Shown here: positions 24,819 through 46,300 of the stretch, piece after piece
Position numbering within the stretch: the stretch's first letter is position 1
How the letters are laid out: every line of letters begins with the position of its first letter
Origin: Mesostigma viride
Lineage: Eukaryota; Streptophyta; Mesostigmatophyceae; Mesostigmatales; Mesostigmataceae
Assembly: GCA_009746045.1 (NCBI GenBank)
Contig: RPFO01000976.1
Coordinates: 1 to 62,000, forward strand
Direction of reading: 5' to 3'
Length of the DNA stretch: 62,000 bases
The notes under the pieces: generated by a model
The model's input: only the letters and a program-made list of their open reading frames with translations
Told to the model about the DNA's origin: nothing
Database searches by the model: none
Made by a program: the position numbers and the translations under genes

Positions 24819-26132
24819 CAGCCACATGCACGAGATGTGATTATTGGCAAGCCAGCCAGCGGGGGCACCACAGGGAGGAGGGCATGGGGACAGGGGGAAG
24901 GGGGCAGGGTCCAGGCGGCAGGGGGCAGGGGGAGCCTTTCTGAAGCTATGAGTCACAGGTCGTGGGGACTGGGGCATGGGGCAGGCCCTCAGCCACCTGC
25001 ACGTGATGTGGTCAGAGGCAAGTCACAAGCAGGGGCACAGTGGGCAGGTGGGACAGGGCAGGGGACCTGGGGCACGAGCCATGAAACTTGGGGCATGGGG
25101 AGTGGGGCGTTGGGCAGGCAGGTAGGGGTGGTACACACGCACATGCCCTGCCATGCCCTGCGATCCCGCAAAAGGGCACCGTGGGGTCTTGTGGGTTGTC
25201 ACACGTTGTTATGGGGTGCATATTTGCAGGGACATGAAGATGGGTGACCGCGCCGTAACCGAGACGTGTGTGGTGGCAACATGCCGCCTGGATACCAGCT
25301 GGCCTTGCTTCGTTAGATACATTTATGGCTGCATGTGATGGTGTGCCCTTCCCGTGGTCACAGTGGTCACAGTGAGGGCCTGTGGTTGCATCATACTGGT
25401 GGTGGTTATAAAGAAGTTAGCGAATACAAAACTGTCTTTCTTAAGATGATTTTGAAGTGGGCATGAGCGATCGTGCACATGCTAACATTTGATGGCCATT
25501 CGATGGTGAAGTTGGGAATTGGATGGGATTGTTTGATAAAGATGCGGTGGTGTGTCTTAAAATGAGCTGTGCTAATCTCATTATGAAGTGCTCAAGACAA
25601 CTCATTATAATAAATCAGAGTTGGAACAAACATTGTCTGCATCATGCCCCAACTTGAACACTACATGAAGTGTGACACCTATGCTACGTGTGTTGCGGGC
25701 TAGCTGTGTCAGCAAACAATTTTAGCTTTTAGCCCTCAAATCGTGTCCAACTCGCGCCTAAAAATAGGAGCCAGTTGCACCTTGCATGGTAATGTCCACA
25801 AACTAACCTAAAACAGTTTAGTGTCCATACTGGGACCAAAGCACACTCATATAGGGACTTTGGTCTGGCAGGCCCCCAGCGGCTTGGCCGGCCAGGGCGG
25901 CATATTCTGACCTGGCCTGGCCCCAAGGGCATTCCCAAAAGGGTAGGGAAACATGCCACGAACTACACCCAGATGTTGCTGGATGACCTACTCGTCCCAG
26001 CCATAACTCATAAAAAATGCCTACAATATTTGGAACGAATCCATGCATCGATGCTCCTACACCAATCAGTTTTCTGCACCGCCATAGCCTCGACTTTGCA
26101 TGTACGTAATTATTTCGTCCCAGTGGACCTTT

Positions 26133-30341
<4,209 letters not shown>

Positions 30342-32665
30342 AGCGAGATGACTTGCCTGAACGTGTTCAGACGGGGAGCGTGCCAGGAAACGGCTCGAAG
30401 CTGGGAAAAGCAGGGGGCTCCGCCTGCGGACGGGCCGTACGAAGCCGAAATTTTATGGCTCCCGCTGGCCCCCCCGCCTCGGCGCCTTCGGCCACTGCCC
30501 CTTCGCGCTGCGCGCCCCGCGTGGCGCCGGCGTTCCCGAGGACGCACCCCGCGGGTGTACGCGCCAATCGCCCGCTCAGGCGCCAAAAAGTCCGGGCCCC
30601 GAAGGGGCCCCCAACTTGTCAACTACTTAACTACGATCGTGTTGCGCAACGGAGAAACCCGAACATCCTGACATCGCCGCGGGCGCCGTACCGTACGGCC
30701 TGATCGCACCCCCACGACCGAGGGCATCCTGAAATCCTGCGGAGCCGCGAGTAACGGCCCGTAACCGCCGGCCTGAACACCGTCACACCCTCCTAAGATC
30801 GAGTCTCACATGTTCTGAACGGAAAATGACGTCAGCTCAATTCAGCAAAATGCGCGAGAAATTGCGGGGGCATATACGGCAGGGTCAAATAGTTTGTTCC
30901 GAAGCAACTCTATCCAAACATCGTAGTCGATTTACTAAGGGTTCAGACTGAACGGTAAGTTTCGAGTGTTCAGACTGAACGGGAAATTTAGTTCGAACAC
31001 TATTCTGAACGGTTTTTGGTTCAATTTTCGGTTCGGCCTACTTCCCACGCAATTTCCGTGCCAATTTTTGCGAGATGACTGAACTGAACGTGTTCAGACG
31101 GGGAGCATGGAAAAAACGGCTCGAAACTGTGAAATGCAGGGGGCTCAGCCCGCCTAACGGCCGTACGAAACTGAAATTTTCGGGCTCCCGCTGGCCCCCC
31201 CGCCTGGACCCTGAAAGAAATACGGACTTGAAGTGTTCAGGCTGAACGGGGAAAGTTGGACCGGTCGAACCGTACCAAATTTTAGTTCGCATGCAGGGCG
31301 GGGCGAGCGTCGCGTCGAACGCACCAGGCTGGGCAGTGGCAATGGGTAAAGTGAACGTGAATAACAAAAGCGGCATGGTCGGGGCAAAAAATTTTAATGA
31401 AACAAAGCGACGTGCTGCGGAAGCAACCATAGTTGTTGCTGGCTGGCGATGGCGGGCGACGTAGCATGTGAAATTGGGATGGGGAATGCGAATTCATGGC
31501 TTTTATACATCAAAAGTTTGTATTGGAAGAGTACGTAGGAAACTTTCTGAGCTGGCGGGGCGTCAACCCCGTGCAACCTGCGTGGGAGAGGTCCGTGTCG
31601 CTATGGCATTTGCTGTATAATAGCCAGCGACCTGGAAATTGAACGTCGTCATCAGATTGTTTTGTTTCAGTGTCGTCATTTTTCAGTTTTACGTATTTCA
31701 CGCCTTGTAAAATCAGTTTTGCTGTTCATGGAAGACGTGGGATGGGGCAAACGAATGTCTGGTGTCACCATAGACAGTTGCGATTGAGCGCTGGATTGCT
31801 TGGCACGGGACGAACGCTGGCGATGGCGATTTGTGTCAAAGATGTGGTCAATGTATCTGCTTTTATCTAATGTGATTTACGTTTACCGTCATCTTATGCA
31901 ATTTCCCTTTTTCCAGACGAATTTTCTTGGTCGCAGCGTGCACATACCGGACGAAGAGTCTGTCTTCCATTGTCGTATCCGTGGGGTGCGTCCTCTTCAT
32001 TCTCCTTGGGAATGTCATTGCCACGTTATCCGTGTTGCTTTCTTCTGGAACAGGCTGGGCAGGGAAAGCCCATGATTGCTCATGGATGATTTCTCATGCA
32101 CCGATTTTGGGAGTCGTTGACTGCTGTGCTTCCTGACGTTGATGGTGGTTTTGCGTGTGATAAGCTGCCTTGCTTTGCACGTGGTTTTCACTGGGCTATA
32201 TGGGTGAAGGTGAGCAACTAGGGGTGTGTCATGCTGTGCTATATTGCTTCCATCCAGCATATCCAAAGTTAGACTTGCTCTAATGGCTGTGCAATATTTG
32301 TGTTGTGCAGATTTTTACTGGGCTGAAGCCAAATTCACGCATGGGTAGACAGTTTGCTGCACGTGAATTTTTACTGGGCTGTACGTGCAGGTGGGCAACC
32401 ATGTGTTGTGCCATATTTTTCTACATGGATTCATCATACTTGCTGTCAAACGTAGGCCCCATTGGCTTGCACACTGAATTTTGCTTTGCTGACTGTGTAA
32501 TTTTGATGTCTCATTCTGCAGGCGTGCCCGCTACCTGATCAACCAGGTGTGCTTTGCATTGTGCCAGCGGGGCCATGTTTGTTTCCTTTGCACGTGTAGA
32601 CAGGCAGGCTGGCAGGGGACATGGGGCACGAGGCTTGGGGTTTGGGGTATGTGGCATGGGTCAGG

Positions 32666-32705
<40 letters not shown>

Positions 32706-33035
32706 AAGGCAGCCACATGCACGAGATGTGATTATTGGCAAGCCAGCCAGCGGGGGCACCACAGAGGAGGGTATGGGGACAGGGGGAAGGGGGAGGGGGC
32801 GGGGGCAGGGTCCAGGCGGCAGGGGGCAGGGGGAGCCTTTCTGAAGCTATGATTCACAGGTCATGGGGACTGGGGCATGGGGCAGGCCCTCAGCCACCTG
32901 CACGTGATGTGGTCAGAGGCAAGACACAAGCAAGGGCACAGTGGGCAGGTGGGACGGGGCAGGGGACCTGGGGCACGAGCCATGAAACTTGGTGACATGG
33001 GGCACGAGGCTTGGGGCGTGGGGTATGTGGCATGG

Positions 33036-33192
<157 letters not shown>

Positions 33193-33557
33193 GCAGCCAC
33201 ATGCACGAGATGTGATTATTGGCAAGCCAGCCAGCGGGGGCACCACAGGGAGGAGGGCATGGGGACAGGGGGAAGGGGGAGGGGGCGGGGGCAGGGTCCA
33301 GGCGGCAGGGGGCAGGGGGAGCCTTTCTGAAGCTTTGAGTCACAGGTCGTGGGGACTGGGGCATGGGGCAGGCCCTCAGCCACCTGCACGTGATGTGGTC
33401 AGAGGCAAGTCACAAGCAGGGGCACAGTGGGCAGGTGGGACGGGGCAGGGGACCTGGGGCACGAGCCATGAAACTTTCCTTTGCATGTATAGGCAGGCAG
33501 GCTGGCAGGGGACATGGGGCACGAGGCTTGGGCCGTGGGGTATGTGGCATGGGTCAA

Positions 33558-33860
<303 letters not shown>

Positions 33861-34228
33861 GGCAGCCACATGCACGAGATGTGATTATTGGCAAGCCAGC
33901 CAGCGGGGGCACCACAGGGAGGAGGGCATGGGGACAGGGGGAAGGGGGGAGGGGGCGGGGGGCAGGGTCCAGGCGGCAGGGGGCAGGGGGAGCCTTTCTG
34001 AAGCTTTGAGTCACAGGTCGTGGGGACTGGGGCATGGGGCAGGCCCTCAGCCACCTGCACGTGATGTGGTCAGAGGCAAGTCACAAGCAGGGGCACAGTG
34101 GGCAGGTGGGACGGGGCAGGGGACCTGGGGCACGAGCCATGAAACTTTCCTTTGCATGTATAGGCAGGCAGGCTGGCAGGGGACATGGGGCACGAGGCTT
34201 GGGCCGTGGGGTATGTGGCATGGGTCAA

Positions 34229-34259
<31 letters not shown>

Positions 34260-37200
34260 CCAACACCCCACGAGCCATGAAACTTGGGGCATGGGGAGTG
34301 GGGCGTTGGGCAGGCAGGTAGGGGTGGTACACACGCACATGCCCTGCCATGCCCTGCGATCCCGCCAAAGGGCACCGTGGGGTCTTGTGGGTTGTCACAC
34401 GTTGTTATGGGGTGCATATTTGCAGGGACATGAAGATGGGTGACCGCGCCGTAACCGAGACGTGTGTGGTGGCAACATGCCGCCTGGATACCAGCTGGCC
34501 TTGCTTCGTTAGCTACATTTATGGCTGCATGTGATGGCGTGCCCTTGCGGTGGTCACAGTGGTCACAGTGAGGGCCTGTGGTTGCCCCATACTGGTGGTG
34601 GTTATAAAGAAGTCAGCGAATACAAAACTTTCTTTCTTAAGGTGATTTTGAAGTGGGCATGAGCGATCGTGCACATGCTAACATTTGATGGCCATTCCAT
34701 GGTGAAGTTGGGAATTGGATGGGATTGTTTGATAAAGATGCGGTGGTGTGTCTTAAAATGAGCTGTGCTAATCTCATTATGAAGTGCTCAAGACAACTCA
34801 TTATAATAAATCAGAGTTGGAACAAACATTGTCTGCATCATGCCCCAACTTGAACACTACATGAAGTGTGACACCTGTGCTACGTGTGTTGCGGGCTAGC
34901 TGTGTCAGCAAACAATTTTAGCTTTTAGCCCTCAAATCGTGTCCAACTCGCGCCTAACAATAGGAGCCAGTTGCACCTTGCATGGTAATGTCCACAAACT
35001 AACCTAAAACAGTTTAGTGTCAATACTGGGACCAAAGCACACTCATATAGGGACTTTGGTCTGGCAGGCCCCCAGCGGTTTGGCCGGCCAGGGCGGCATA
35101 TTCTGACCTGGCCTGGCCCCAAGGGCATTCCCAAAAGGGTAGGGAAACATGCCACGAACTACACCCAGATGTTGCTGGATGACCTACTCATCCCAGCCAT
35201 AACTCATAAAAAATTCCTACAATATTTGGAACGAATCCATGCATCGATGCTCCTACACCAATCAGTTTTCTGCACCGCCATAGCCTCGAATTTGCATGTA
35301 CGTAATTATTTCGTCCCTGTGGACCTTTAGCGAGATGACTTGCCTGAACGTGTTCAGACGGGGAGCGTGCCAGGAAACGGCTCGAAGCTGGGAAAAGCAG
35401 GGGGCTCCGCCTGCGGACGGGCCGTACGAAGCCGAAATTTTCGGGCTCCCGCTGGCCCCCCCGCCTCGGCGCCCTCGGCCACTGCCCCTTCGCACTGCGC
35501 GCCCCGCGTGGCGCCGGCGTTCCCGAGGACGCACCCCGCGGGTGTACGCGCCAATCGCCCGCTCAGGCGCCAAAAAGTCCGGGCCCCGAAGGGGCCCCCA
35601 ACTTGTCAACTACTTAACTACGATCGTGTTGCGCAACGGAGAAACCCGAACTTCCTGACATCGCCGCGGGCGCCGTACCGTACGGCCTGATCGCACCCGC
35701 ACGCCCGAGGGCAAATCCTGAAATCCTGCGGAGCCGCGAGTTACGTCCCGTAACCGCTCGCCTGAACGTCGTCACACCCTCCTAAGATCGAGTCTCACAT
35801 GTTCTGAACCGAAAATGACGTCAGCTCAATTCAGCAAAATGCGCGAGAAACTGCGGGGGGCATATACGGCAGGGTAAAATATTTTGTTCCGAAGCAACTC
35901 TTGCGAAACATCGTAGTACATTTACTAAGGGTTCAGACTGAACGGCAAATTTTGAGTGCTCAGACTGAACAAAAATTAAGTTCGAACACAAGTCTGAACG
36001 TTTTTTTTGTTGAATTTTCGGTTCTGCCTACTTCCCACGCAATTTTTGCGAGTTGACTGACCTGAACGTGTTCAGAAGGGGAGCGTGCAAAAAAAACGGC
36101 TCGAAACTGTGAAAAGCAGGGGGCTCCGCCCCCGAAACGGCCGTACGAAACCGAAAATTTTGGGCTCCCGCTGGCCCCCCCCGCCTCGGACCCTGACAAA
36201 AATACGGACTTGAAGTGTTCAGGTCGAACGGGGAAAGTTGGACCGGTCGAACCGTACCAAATTTTAGTTCGCGTGCAGGGCGGGGCGAGCGTCGCGTCGA
36301 ACGCACCAGGCTGGGCAGTGGCAATGGGTAAAGTGAACGTGAATAATAAAAGCGGCATGGTCGGGGCAAAAAATGTTAATGAAACAAAGCAACGTGCTGC
36401 GGAAGCAATCATAGTTGTTGCTGGCTGGCAATGGCGGGCGACGTAGCATGTAAAATCGGGATGGGGAATGCGAATTCCTGGCTTTTATACTTCAACAATT
36501 TGTATTGGAAGAGTACGTAGGAAACTTTCTGAGCTGGCGGGGCGTCAACCCCGTGCTACCTGCGTGGGAGAGGTCCGTGTCGCTATGGCATTTGCTGTAC
36601 AATAGCCAGCGACCTGGAAATTGAACGTCGTCATCAGATTGTTTTGTTTCATTGTCGTCATTCTTCAGTTTTACGTATTTCACGCCTAGTAAAATCAGTT
36701 TTGCTGTTCATGGAAGACGTGGGATGGGGCAAACGAATGTCTGGTGTCACCATAGACAATGGCGATTGAGCGCTGGATTGCTTGGCACGGGACGAACGCT
36801 GGCGATGGCGATTTGTGTCAAAGATGTGGTCAATGTATCTGCTTTTATCTAATGTGATTTACGTTTACCGTCATCTTATGCAATTTCCCTTTTTCCAGAC
36901 GAATTTTCTTGGTCGCAGCGTGCACCTACCGGACCAAGAGTCTGTCTTCCATTGTCGTATCCGTGGGGTGCGTCCTCTTCATTCTCCTTGGGAATGTCAT
37001 TGCCACGTTATCCGTGTTGCTTTCTTCTGGAACAGACTGGGCAGGGAAAGCCCATGATTGCTCATGGATGATTGCTCATGCACCAATTTTGGGAGTCGTT
37101 GACTGCTGTGCTGCCTGACGTTGATGTTGGTTTTGCGTGTGATAAGCTGCCTTGCTTTGCACGTGAGTTTTCACTGGGCTATATGGGTGAAGGTGAGCGT

Positions 37201-37676
37201 CCACGGGGTGTGTCATGCTGTGCTATATTGCTTCCATCCAGCATATCCAAAGTTAGCCCAAGTGGCTTGAACAGTGAACATTTTGCTTTGCTCTAATGGC
37301 TGTGCAATATTTGTGTTGTGCAGATTTTTACTGGGCTGAAGCCAAATTCACGCATAGGTAGACAGTTTGCTGCACGTGAATTTTTACTGGGCTGTACGTG
37401 CAGGTGGGCAACCATGCGTTGTGCCATTTTTCTACATGGATTCATCATAGTTGCTGTCAAACGTAGGCCCCATTGGCTTGCACACTGAATTTTGCTTTGC
37501 TGGCTGTGTAATTTTGATGTCTCATTCTGCAGGCGTGCCCGCTACCTGATCAACCAGGTGTGCTTTGCATTGTGCCAGCGGGGCCATGTTTGTTTCCTTT
37601 GCATGTGTAGGCAGGCAGACTGGCAGGGGACATGGGGCATGAGGCTTGGGTTGTGGGGTATGTTGCATGGGTCAGG

Positions 37677-37822
<146 letters not shown>

Positions 37823-38159
37823 AAGGCAGCCACATGCACGAGATGTGATTATTGGCAAGCCAGCCAGCGGGGGCACCACAGGGAGGAGGGCATGGGGACA
37901 GGGGGAAGGGGGAGGGGGCGGGGGCAGGGTCCAGGCGGCAGGGGGCAGGGGGAGCCTCTCTGAAGCTATGAGTCACAGGTCGTGGGGACTGGGGCATGGG
38001 GCAGGCCCTCAGCCACCTGCACGTGATGTGGTCAGAGGCAAGACACAAGCAAAGGCACAGTGGGCAGGTGGGACGGGTCAGGGGACCTGGGGCACGAGCC
38101 ATGAAACTTGGGGACATGGGGCACGAGGCTTGGGGCGTGGGGTATGTGGCATGGGTCAG

Positions 38160-38704
<545 letters not shown>

Positions 38705-41700
38705 AAGGCAGCCACATGCACGAGATGTGATTATTGGCAAGCCAGCCAGCGGTGGCACCACAGGGAGGAGGGCATGGGGACAGGGGGAAGGGGGAGGGGG
38801 CGGGGGGCAGGGTCCAGGCGGCAGGGGGCAGGGGAAGCCTTTCTGAAGCTATGAGTCACAGGTCGTGGGGACTGGGGCATGGGGCAGGCCCTCAGCCACC
38901 TGCACGTGATGTGGTCAGAGGCAAGTCACAAGCAAGGGCACAGTGGGCAGGTGGGACGGGGCAGGGGACCTAGGCCACGAGCCATGAAACTTGGGGCATG
39001 GGGAGTGGGGCGTTGGGCAGGCAGGTAGGGGTGGTACACACGCACATGCCCTGCCATGCCCTGCGATCCCGCAAAAGGGCACCGTGGGGTCTTGTGGGTT
39101 GTCACACGTTGTTATGGGGTGCATATTTGCAGGGACATGAAGATGGGTGACCGCGCCGTAACCGAGACGTGTGTGGTGGCAACATGCCGCCTGGATACCA
39201 GCTGGCCTTGCTTCGTTAGATACATTTATGGCTGCATGTGATGGCGTGCCCTTGCGGTGGTCACAGTGGTCACAGTGAGGGCCTGTGGTTGCCCCATACT
39301 GGTGGTGGTTATAAAGAAGTTAGCGAATACAAAACTTTCTTTCTTCAGGTGATTTTGAAGTGGGCATGAGCGATCGTGCACATGCTAACATTTGATGGCC
39401 ATTCCATGGTGAAGTTGGGAATTGGATGGGATTGTTTGATAAAGATGCGGTGGTGTGTCTTAAAATGAGCTGTGCTAATCTCATTATGAAGTGCTCAAGA
39501 CAACTCATTATAATAAATCAGAGTTGTCCAGAACAAACATTGTCTGCATCGTGTCCCAACTTGAACAGTACATGAAGTGTGACACCTATGCTACGTGTGT
39601 TGCGGGCTAGCTGTGTCAGCAAACAATTTTAGCTTTTAGCCCTCAAATCGTGTCCAACTCGCGCCTAACAATAGGAGCCAGTTGCACCTTGCATGGTAAT
39701 GTCCACAAACTAACCTAAAACAGTTGAGTGTCCATACTGGGACCAAAGCACACTCATATAGGGACTTTGGTCTGGCAGGCCCCCAGCGGCTTGGCCGGCC
39801 AGGGCGGCATATTCTGACCTGGCCTGGCCCCAAGGGCATTCCCAAAAGGGTAGGGAAACATGCCACGAACTACACCCAGCCATAACTCATAAAAAATGCC
39901 TACAATATTTGGAACGAATCCATGCATCGATGCTCCTACACCAATCAGTTTTCTGCACCGCCATAGCCTAGAATTTGCATGTACGTAATTATTTCGTCCC
40001 TGTGGACCTTTAGCGAGATGACTTGCCTGAACGTGTTCAGACGGGGCGCGTGCCAGGAAACGGCTCGAAGCTGGGAAAAGCAGGGGGCTCAGCCCGCCAA
40101 ACGGCCGTACGAAACCGAAAATTTTGGGCTCCCGCTGGCCCCCCCGCCTCGGCGCCCTCGGCCACTGCCCCTTCGCACTGCGCACCCCGCGTGGCGCCGG
40201 CGTTCCCGAGGACGCACCCCGCGGGTGTACGCGCCAATCGCCCGCTCAGGCGCCAAAAAGTCCGGGCCCCGAAGGGGCCCCCAACTTGTCAACTACTTAA
40301 CTACGATCGTGTTGCGCAACGGAGAAACCCGAACTTCCTGACATCGCCGCGGGCGCCGTACCGTACGGCCTGATCGCACCCGCACGCCCGAGGGCAAATC
40401 CTGAAATCCTGCGGAGCCGCGAGTTACGTCCCGTAACCGCTCGCCTGAACGTCGTCACACCCTCCTAAGATCGAGTCTCACATGTTCTGAACCGAAAATG
40501 ACGTCAGCTCAATTCAGCAAAATGCGCGAGAAACTGCGGGGGGCATATACGGCAGGGTAAAATATTTTGTTCCGAAGCAACTCTTGCGAAACATCGTAGT
40601 ACATTTACTAAGGGTTCAGACTGAACGGCAAATTTTGAGTGCTCAGACTGAACAAAAATTAAGTTCGAACACAAGTCTGAACGTTTTTTTTGTTGAATTT
40701 TCGGTTCTGCCTACTTCCCACGCAATTTTTGCGAGTTGACTGACCTGAACGTGTTCAGAAGGGGAGCGTGCAAAAAAAACGGCTCGAAACTGTGAAAAGC
40801 AGGGGGCTCCGCCCCCGAAACGGCCGTACGAAACCGAAAATTTTGGGCTCCCGCTGGCCCCCCCGCCTCGGACCCTGACAAAAATACGGACTTGAAGTGT
40901 TCAGGTCGAACGGGGAAAGTTGGACCGGTCGAACCGTACCAAATTTTAGTTCGCGTGCAGGGCGGGGCGAGCGTCGCGTCGAACGCACCAGGCTGGGCAG
41001 TGGCAATGGGTAAAGTGAACGTGAATAATAAAAGCGGCATGGTCGGGGCAAAAAATGTTAATGAAACAAAGCAACGTGCTGCGGAAGCAATCATAGTTGT
41101 TGCTGGCTGGCAATGGCGGGCGACGTAGCATGTAAAATCGGGATGGGGAATGCGAATTCCTGGCTTTTATACTTCAACAATTTGTATTGGAAGAGTACGT
41201 AGGAAACTTTCTGAGCTGGCGGGGCGTCAACCCCGTGCTACCTGCGTGGGAGAGGTCCGTGTCGCTATGGCATTTGCTGTACAATAGCCAGCGACCTGGA
41301 AATTGAACGTCGTCATCAGATTGTTTTGTTTCATTGTCGTCATTCTTCAGTTTTACGTATTTCACGCCTAGTAAAATCAGTTTTGCTGTTCATGGAAGAC
41401 GTGGGATGGGGCAAACGAATGTCTGGTGTCACCATAGACAATGGCGATTGAGCGCTGGATTGCTTGGCACGGGACGAACGCTGGCGATGGCGATTTGTGT
41501 CAAAGATGTGGTCAATGTATCTGCTTTTATCTAATGTGATTTACGTTTACCGTCATCTTATGCAATTTCCCTTTTTCCAGACGAATTTTCTTGGTCGCAG
41601 CGTGCACCTACCGGACCAAGAGTCTGTCTTCCATTGTCGTATCCGTGGGGTGCGTCCTCTTCATTCTCCTTGGGAATGTCATTGCCACGTTATCCGTGTT

Positions 41701-42358
41701 GCTTTCTTCTGGAACAGACTGGGCAGGGAAAGCCCATGATTGCTCATGGATGATTGCTCATGCACCAATTTTGGGAGTCGTTGACTGCTGTGCTGCCTGA
41801 CGTTGATGTTGGTTTTGCGTGTGATAAGCTGCCTTGCTTTGCACGTGAGTTTTCACTGGGCTATATGGGTGAAGGTGAGCGTCCACGGGGTGTGTCATGC
41901 TGTGCTATATTGCTTCCATCCAGCATATCCAAAGTTAGCCCAAGTGGCTTGAACAGTGAACATTTTGCTTTGCTCTAATGGCTGTGCAATATTTGTGTTG
42001 TGCAGATTTTTACTGGGCTGAAGCCAAATTCACGCATAGGTAGACAGTTTGCTGCACGTGAATTTTTACTGGGCTGTACGTGCAGGTGGGCAACCATGCG
42101 TTGTGCCATTTTTCTACATGGATTCATCATAGTTGCTGTCAAACGTAGGCCCCATTGGCTTGCACACTGAATTTTGCTTTGCTGGCTGTGTAATTTTGAT
42201 GTCTCATTCTGCAGGCGTGCCCGCTACCTGATCAACCAGGTGTGCTTTGCATTGTGCCAGCGGGGCCATGTTTGTTTCCTTTGCATGTGTAGGCAGGCAG
42301 ACTGGCAGGGGACATGGGGCATGAGGCTTGGGTTGTGGGGTATGTTGCATGGGTCAGG

Positions 42359-42502
<144 letters not shown>

Positions 42503-42836
42503 CAGCCACATGCACGAGATGTGATTATTGGCAAGCCAGCCAGCGGGGGCACCACAGGGAGGAGGGCATGGGGACAGGGGGAAGGGGGAGGGGGCGGGGG
42601 CAGGGTCCAGGCGGCAGGGGGCAGGGGGAGCCTCTCTGAAGCTATGAGTCACAGGTCGTGGGGACTGGGGCATGGGGCAGGCCCTCAGCCACCTGCACGT
42701 GATGTGGTCAGAGGCAAGACACAAGCAAAGGCACAGTGGGCAGGTGGGACGGGTCAGGGGACCTGGGGCACGAGCCATGAAACTTGGGGACATGGGGCAC
42801 GAGGCTTGGGGCGTGGGGTATGTGGCATGGGTCAGG

Positions 42837-43384
<548 letters not shown>

Positions 43385-46300
43385 AAGGCAGCCACATGCA
43401 CGAGATGTGATTATTGGCAAGCCAGCCAGCGGTGGCACCACAGGGAGGAGGGCATGGGGACAGGGGGAAGGGGGAGGGGGCGGGGGGCAGGGTCCAGGCG
43501 GCAGGGGGCAGGGGAAGCCTTTCTGAAGCTATGAGTCACAGGTCGTGGGGACTGGGGCATGGGGCAGGCCCTCAGCCACCTGCACGTGATGTGGTCAGAG
43601 GCAAGTCACAAGCAAGGGCACAGTGGGCAGGTGGGACGGGGCAGGGGACCTAGGCCACGAGCCATGAAACTTGGGGCATGGGGAGTGGGGCGTTGGGCAG
43701 GCAGGTAGGGGTGGTACACACGCACATGCCCTGCCATGCCCTGCGATCCCGCAAAAGGGCACCGTGGGGTCTTGTGGGTTGTCACACGTTGTTATGGGGT
43801 GCATATTTGCAGGGACATGAAGATGGGTGACCGCGCCGTAACCGAGACGTGTGTGGTGGCAACATGCCGCCTGGATACCAGCTGGCCTTGCTTCGTTAGA
43901 TACATTTATGGCTGCATGTGATGGCGTGCCCTTGCGGTGGTCACAGTGGTCACAGTGAGGGCCTGTGGTTGCCCCATACTGGTGGTGGTTATAAAGAAGT
44001 TAGCGAATACAAAACTTTCTTTCTTCAGGTGATTTTGAAGTGGGCATGAGCGATCGTGCACATGCTAACATTTGATGGCCATTCCATGGTGAAGTTGGGA
44101 ATTGGATGGGATTGTTTGATAAAGATGCGGTGGTGTGTCTTAAAATGAGCTGTGCTAATCTCATTATGAAGTGCTCAAGACAACTCATTATAATAAATCA
44201 GAGTTGTCCAGAACAAACATTGTCTGCATCGTGTCCCAACTTGAACAGTACATGAAGTGTGACACCTATGCTACGTGTGTTGCGGGCTAGCTGTGTCAGC
44301 AAACAATTTTAGCTTTTAGCCCTCAAATCGTGTCCAACTCGCGCCTAACAATAGGAGCCAGTTGCACCTTGCATGGTAATGTCCACAAACTAACCTAAAA
44401 CAGTTGAGTGTCCATACTGGGACCAAAGCACACTCATATAGGGACTTTGGTCTGGCAGGCCCCCAGCGGCTTGGCCGGCCAGGGCGGCATATTCTGACCT
44501 GGCCTGGCCCCAAGGGCATTCCCAAAAGGGTAGGGAAACATGCCACGAACTACACCCAGCCATAACTCATAAAAAATGCCTACAATATTTGGAACGAATC
44601 CATGCATCGATGCTCCTACACCAATCAGTTTTCTGCACCGCCATAGCCTAGAATTTGCATGTACGTAATTATTTCGTCCCTGTGGACCTTTAGCGAGATG
44701 ACTTGCCTGAACGTGTTCAGACGGGGCGCGTGCCAGGAAACGGCTCGAAGCTGGGAAAAGCAGGGGGCTCAGCCCGCCAAACGGCCGTACGAAACCGAAA
44801 ATTTTGGGCTCCCGCTGGCCCCCCCGCCTCGGCGCCCTCGGCCACTGCCCCTTCGCACTGCGCACCCCGCGTGGCGCCGGCGTTCCCGAGGACGCACCCC
44901 GCGGGTGTACGCGCCAATCGCCCGCTCAGGCGCCAAAAAGTCCGGGCCCCGAAGGGGCCCCCAACTTGTCAACTACTTAACTACGATCGTGTTGCGCAAC
45001 GGAGAAACCCGAACATCCTGACATCGCCGCGGGCGCCGTACAGTACGGCCTGATCGAACCCCCACGACCGAGGGCAAATCCTGAAATCCTGCGGACCCGC
45101 GAGTAACGGCCCGTAACCGCCGGCCTGAACACCGTCACACCCTCCTAAGATCGAGTCTCACATGTTCTGAACGGAAAATGACGTCAGCTCAATTCAGCAA
45201 AATGCGCGAGAAATTGCGGGCGGCATATACGGCAGGGTCAAATAGTTTGTTCCGAAGCAACTCTATCCAAACATCGTAGTCGATTTACTAAGGGTTCAGA
45301 CTGAACGGTAAGTTTCGAGTGTTCAGACTGAGCGGGAAATTTAGTTCGAACACTATTCTGAGCGGTTTTTGGTTCAATTTTCGGTTCGGCCTACTTCCCA
45401 CGCAATTTCCGTGCCAATTTTTGCGAGATGACTGAACTGAACGTGTTCAGACGGGGAGCATGGGAAAAAACGGCTCGAAACTGTGAAATGCAGGGGGCTC
45501 AGCCCGCCTAACGGCCGTACGAAACTGAAATTTTCGGGCTCCCTCTGGCCCCCCCGCCTTGGACCCTGAAAGAAATACGGACTTGAAGTGTTCAGGCTGA
45601 ACGGGGAAAGTTGGACCGGTCGAACCGTACCAAATTTTAGTTCGCATGCAGGGCGGGGCGAGCGTCGCGTCGAACGCACCAGGCTGGGCAGTGGCAATGG
45701 GTAAAGTGAACGTGAATAACAAAAGCGGCATGGTCGGGGCAAAAAATTTTAATGAAACAAAGCGACGTGCTGCGGAAGCAACCATAGTTGTTGCTGGCTG
45801 GCGATGGCGGGCGACGTAGCATGTGAAATTGGGATGGGGAATGCGAATTCCTGGCTTTTATACATCAAAAGTTTGTATTGGAAGAGTACGTAGGAAACTT
45901 TCTGAGCTGGCGGGGCGTCAACCCCGTGCAACCTGCGTGGGAGAGGTCCGTGTCGCTATGGCATTTGCTGTATAATAGCCAGCGACCTGGAAATTGAACG
46001 TCGTCATCAGATTGTTTTGTTTCAGTGTCGTCATTTTTCAGTTTTACGTATTTCACGCCTTGTAAAATCAGTTTTGCTGTTCATGGAAGACGTGGGATGG
46101 GGCAAACGAATGTCTGGTGTCACCATAGACAGTTGCGATTGAGCGCTGGATTGCTTGGCACGGGACGAACGCTGGCGATGGCGATTTGTGTCAAAGATGT
46201 GGTCAATGTATCTGCTTTTATCTAATGTGATTTACGTTTACCGTCATCTTATGCAATTTCCCTTTTTCCAGACGAATTTTCTTGGTCGCAGCGTGCACAT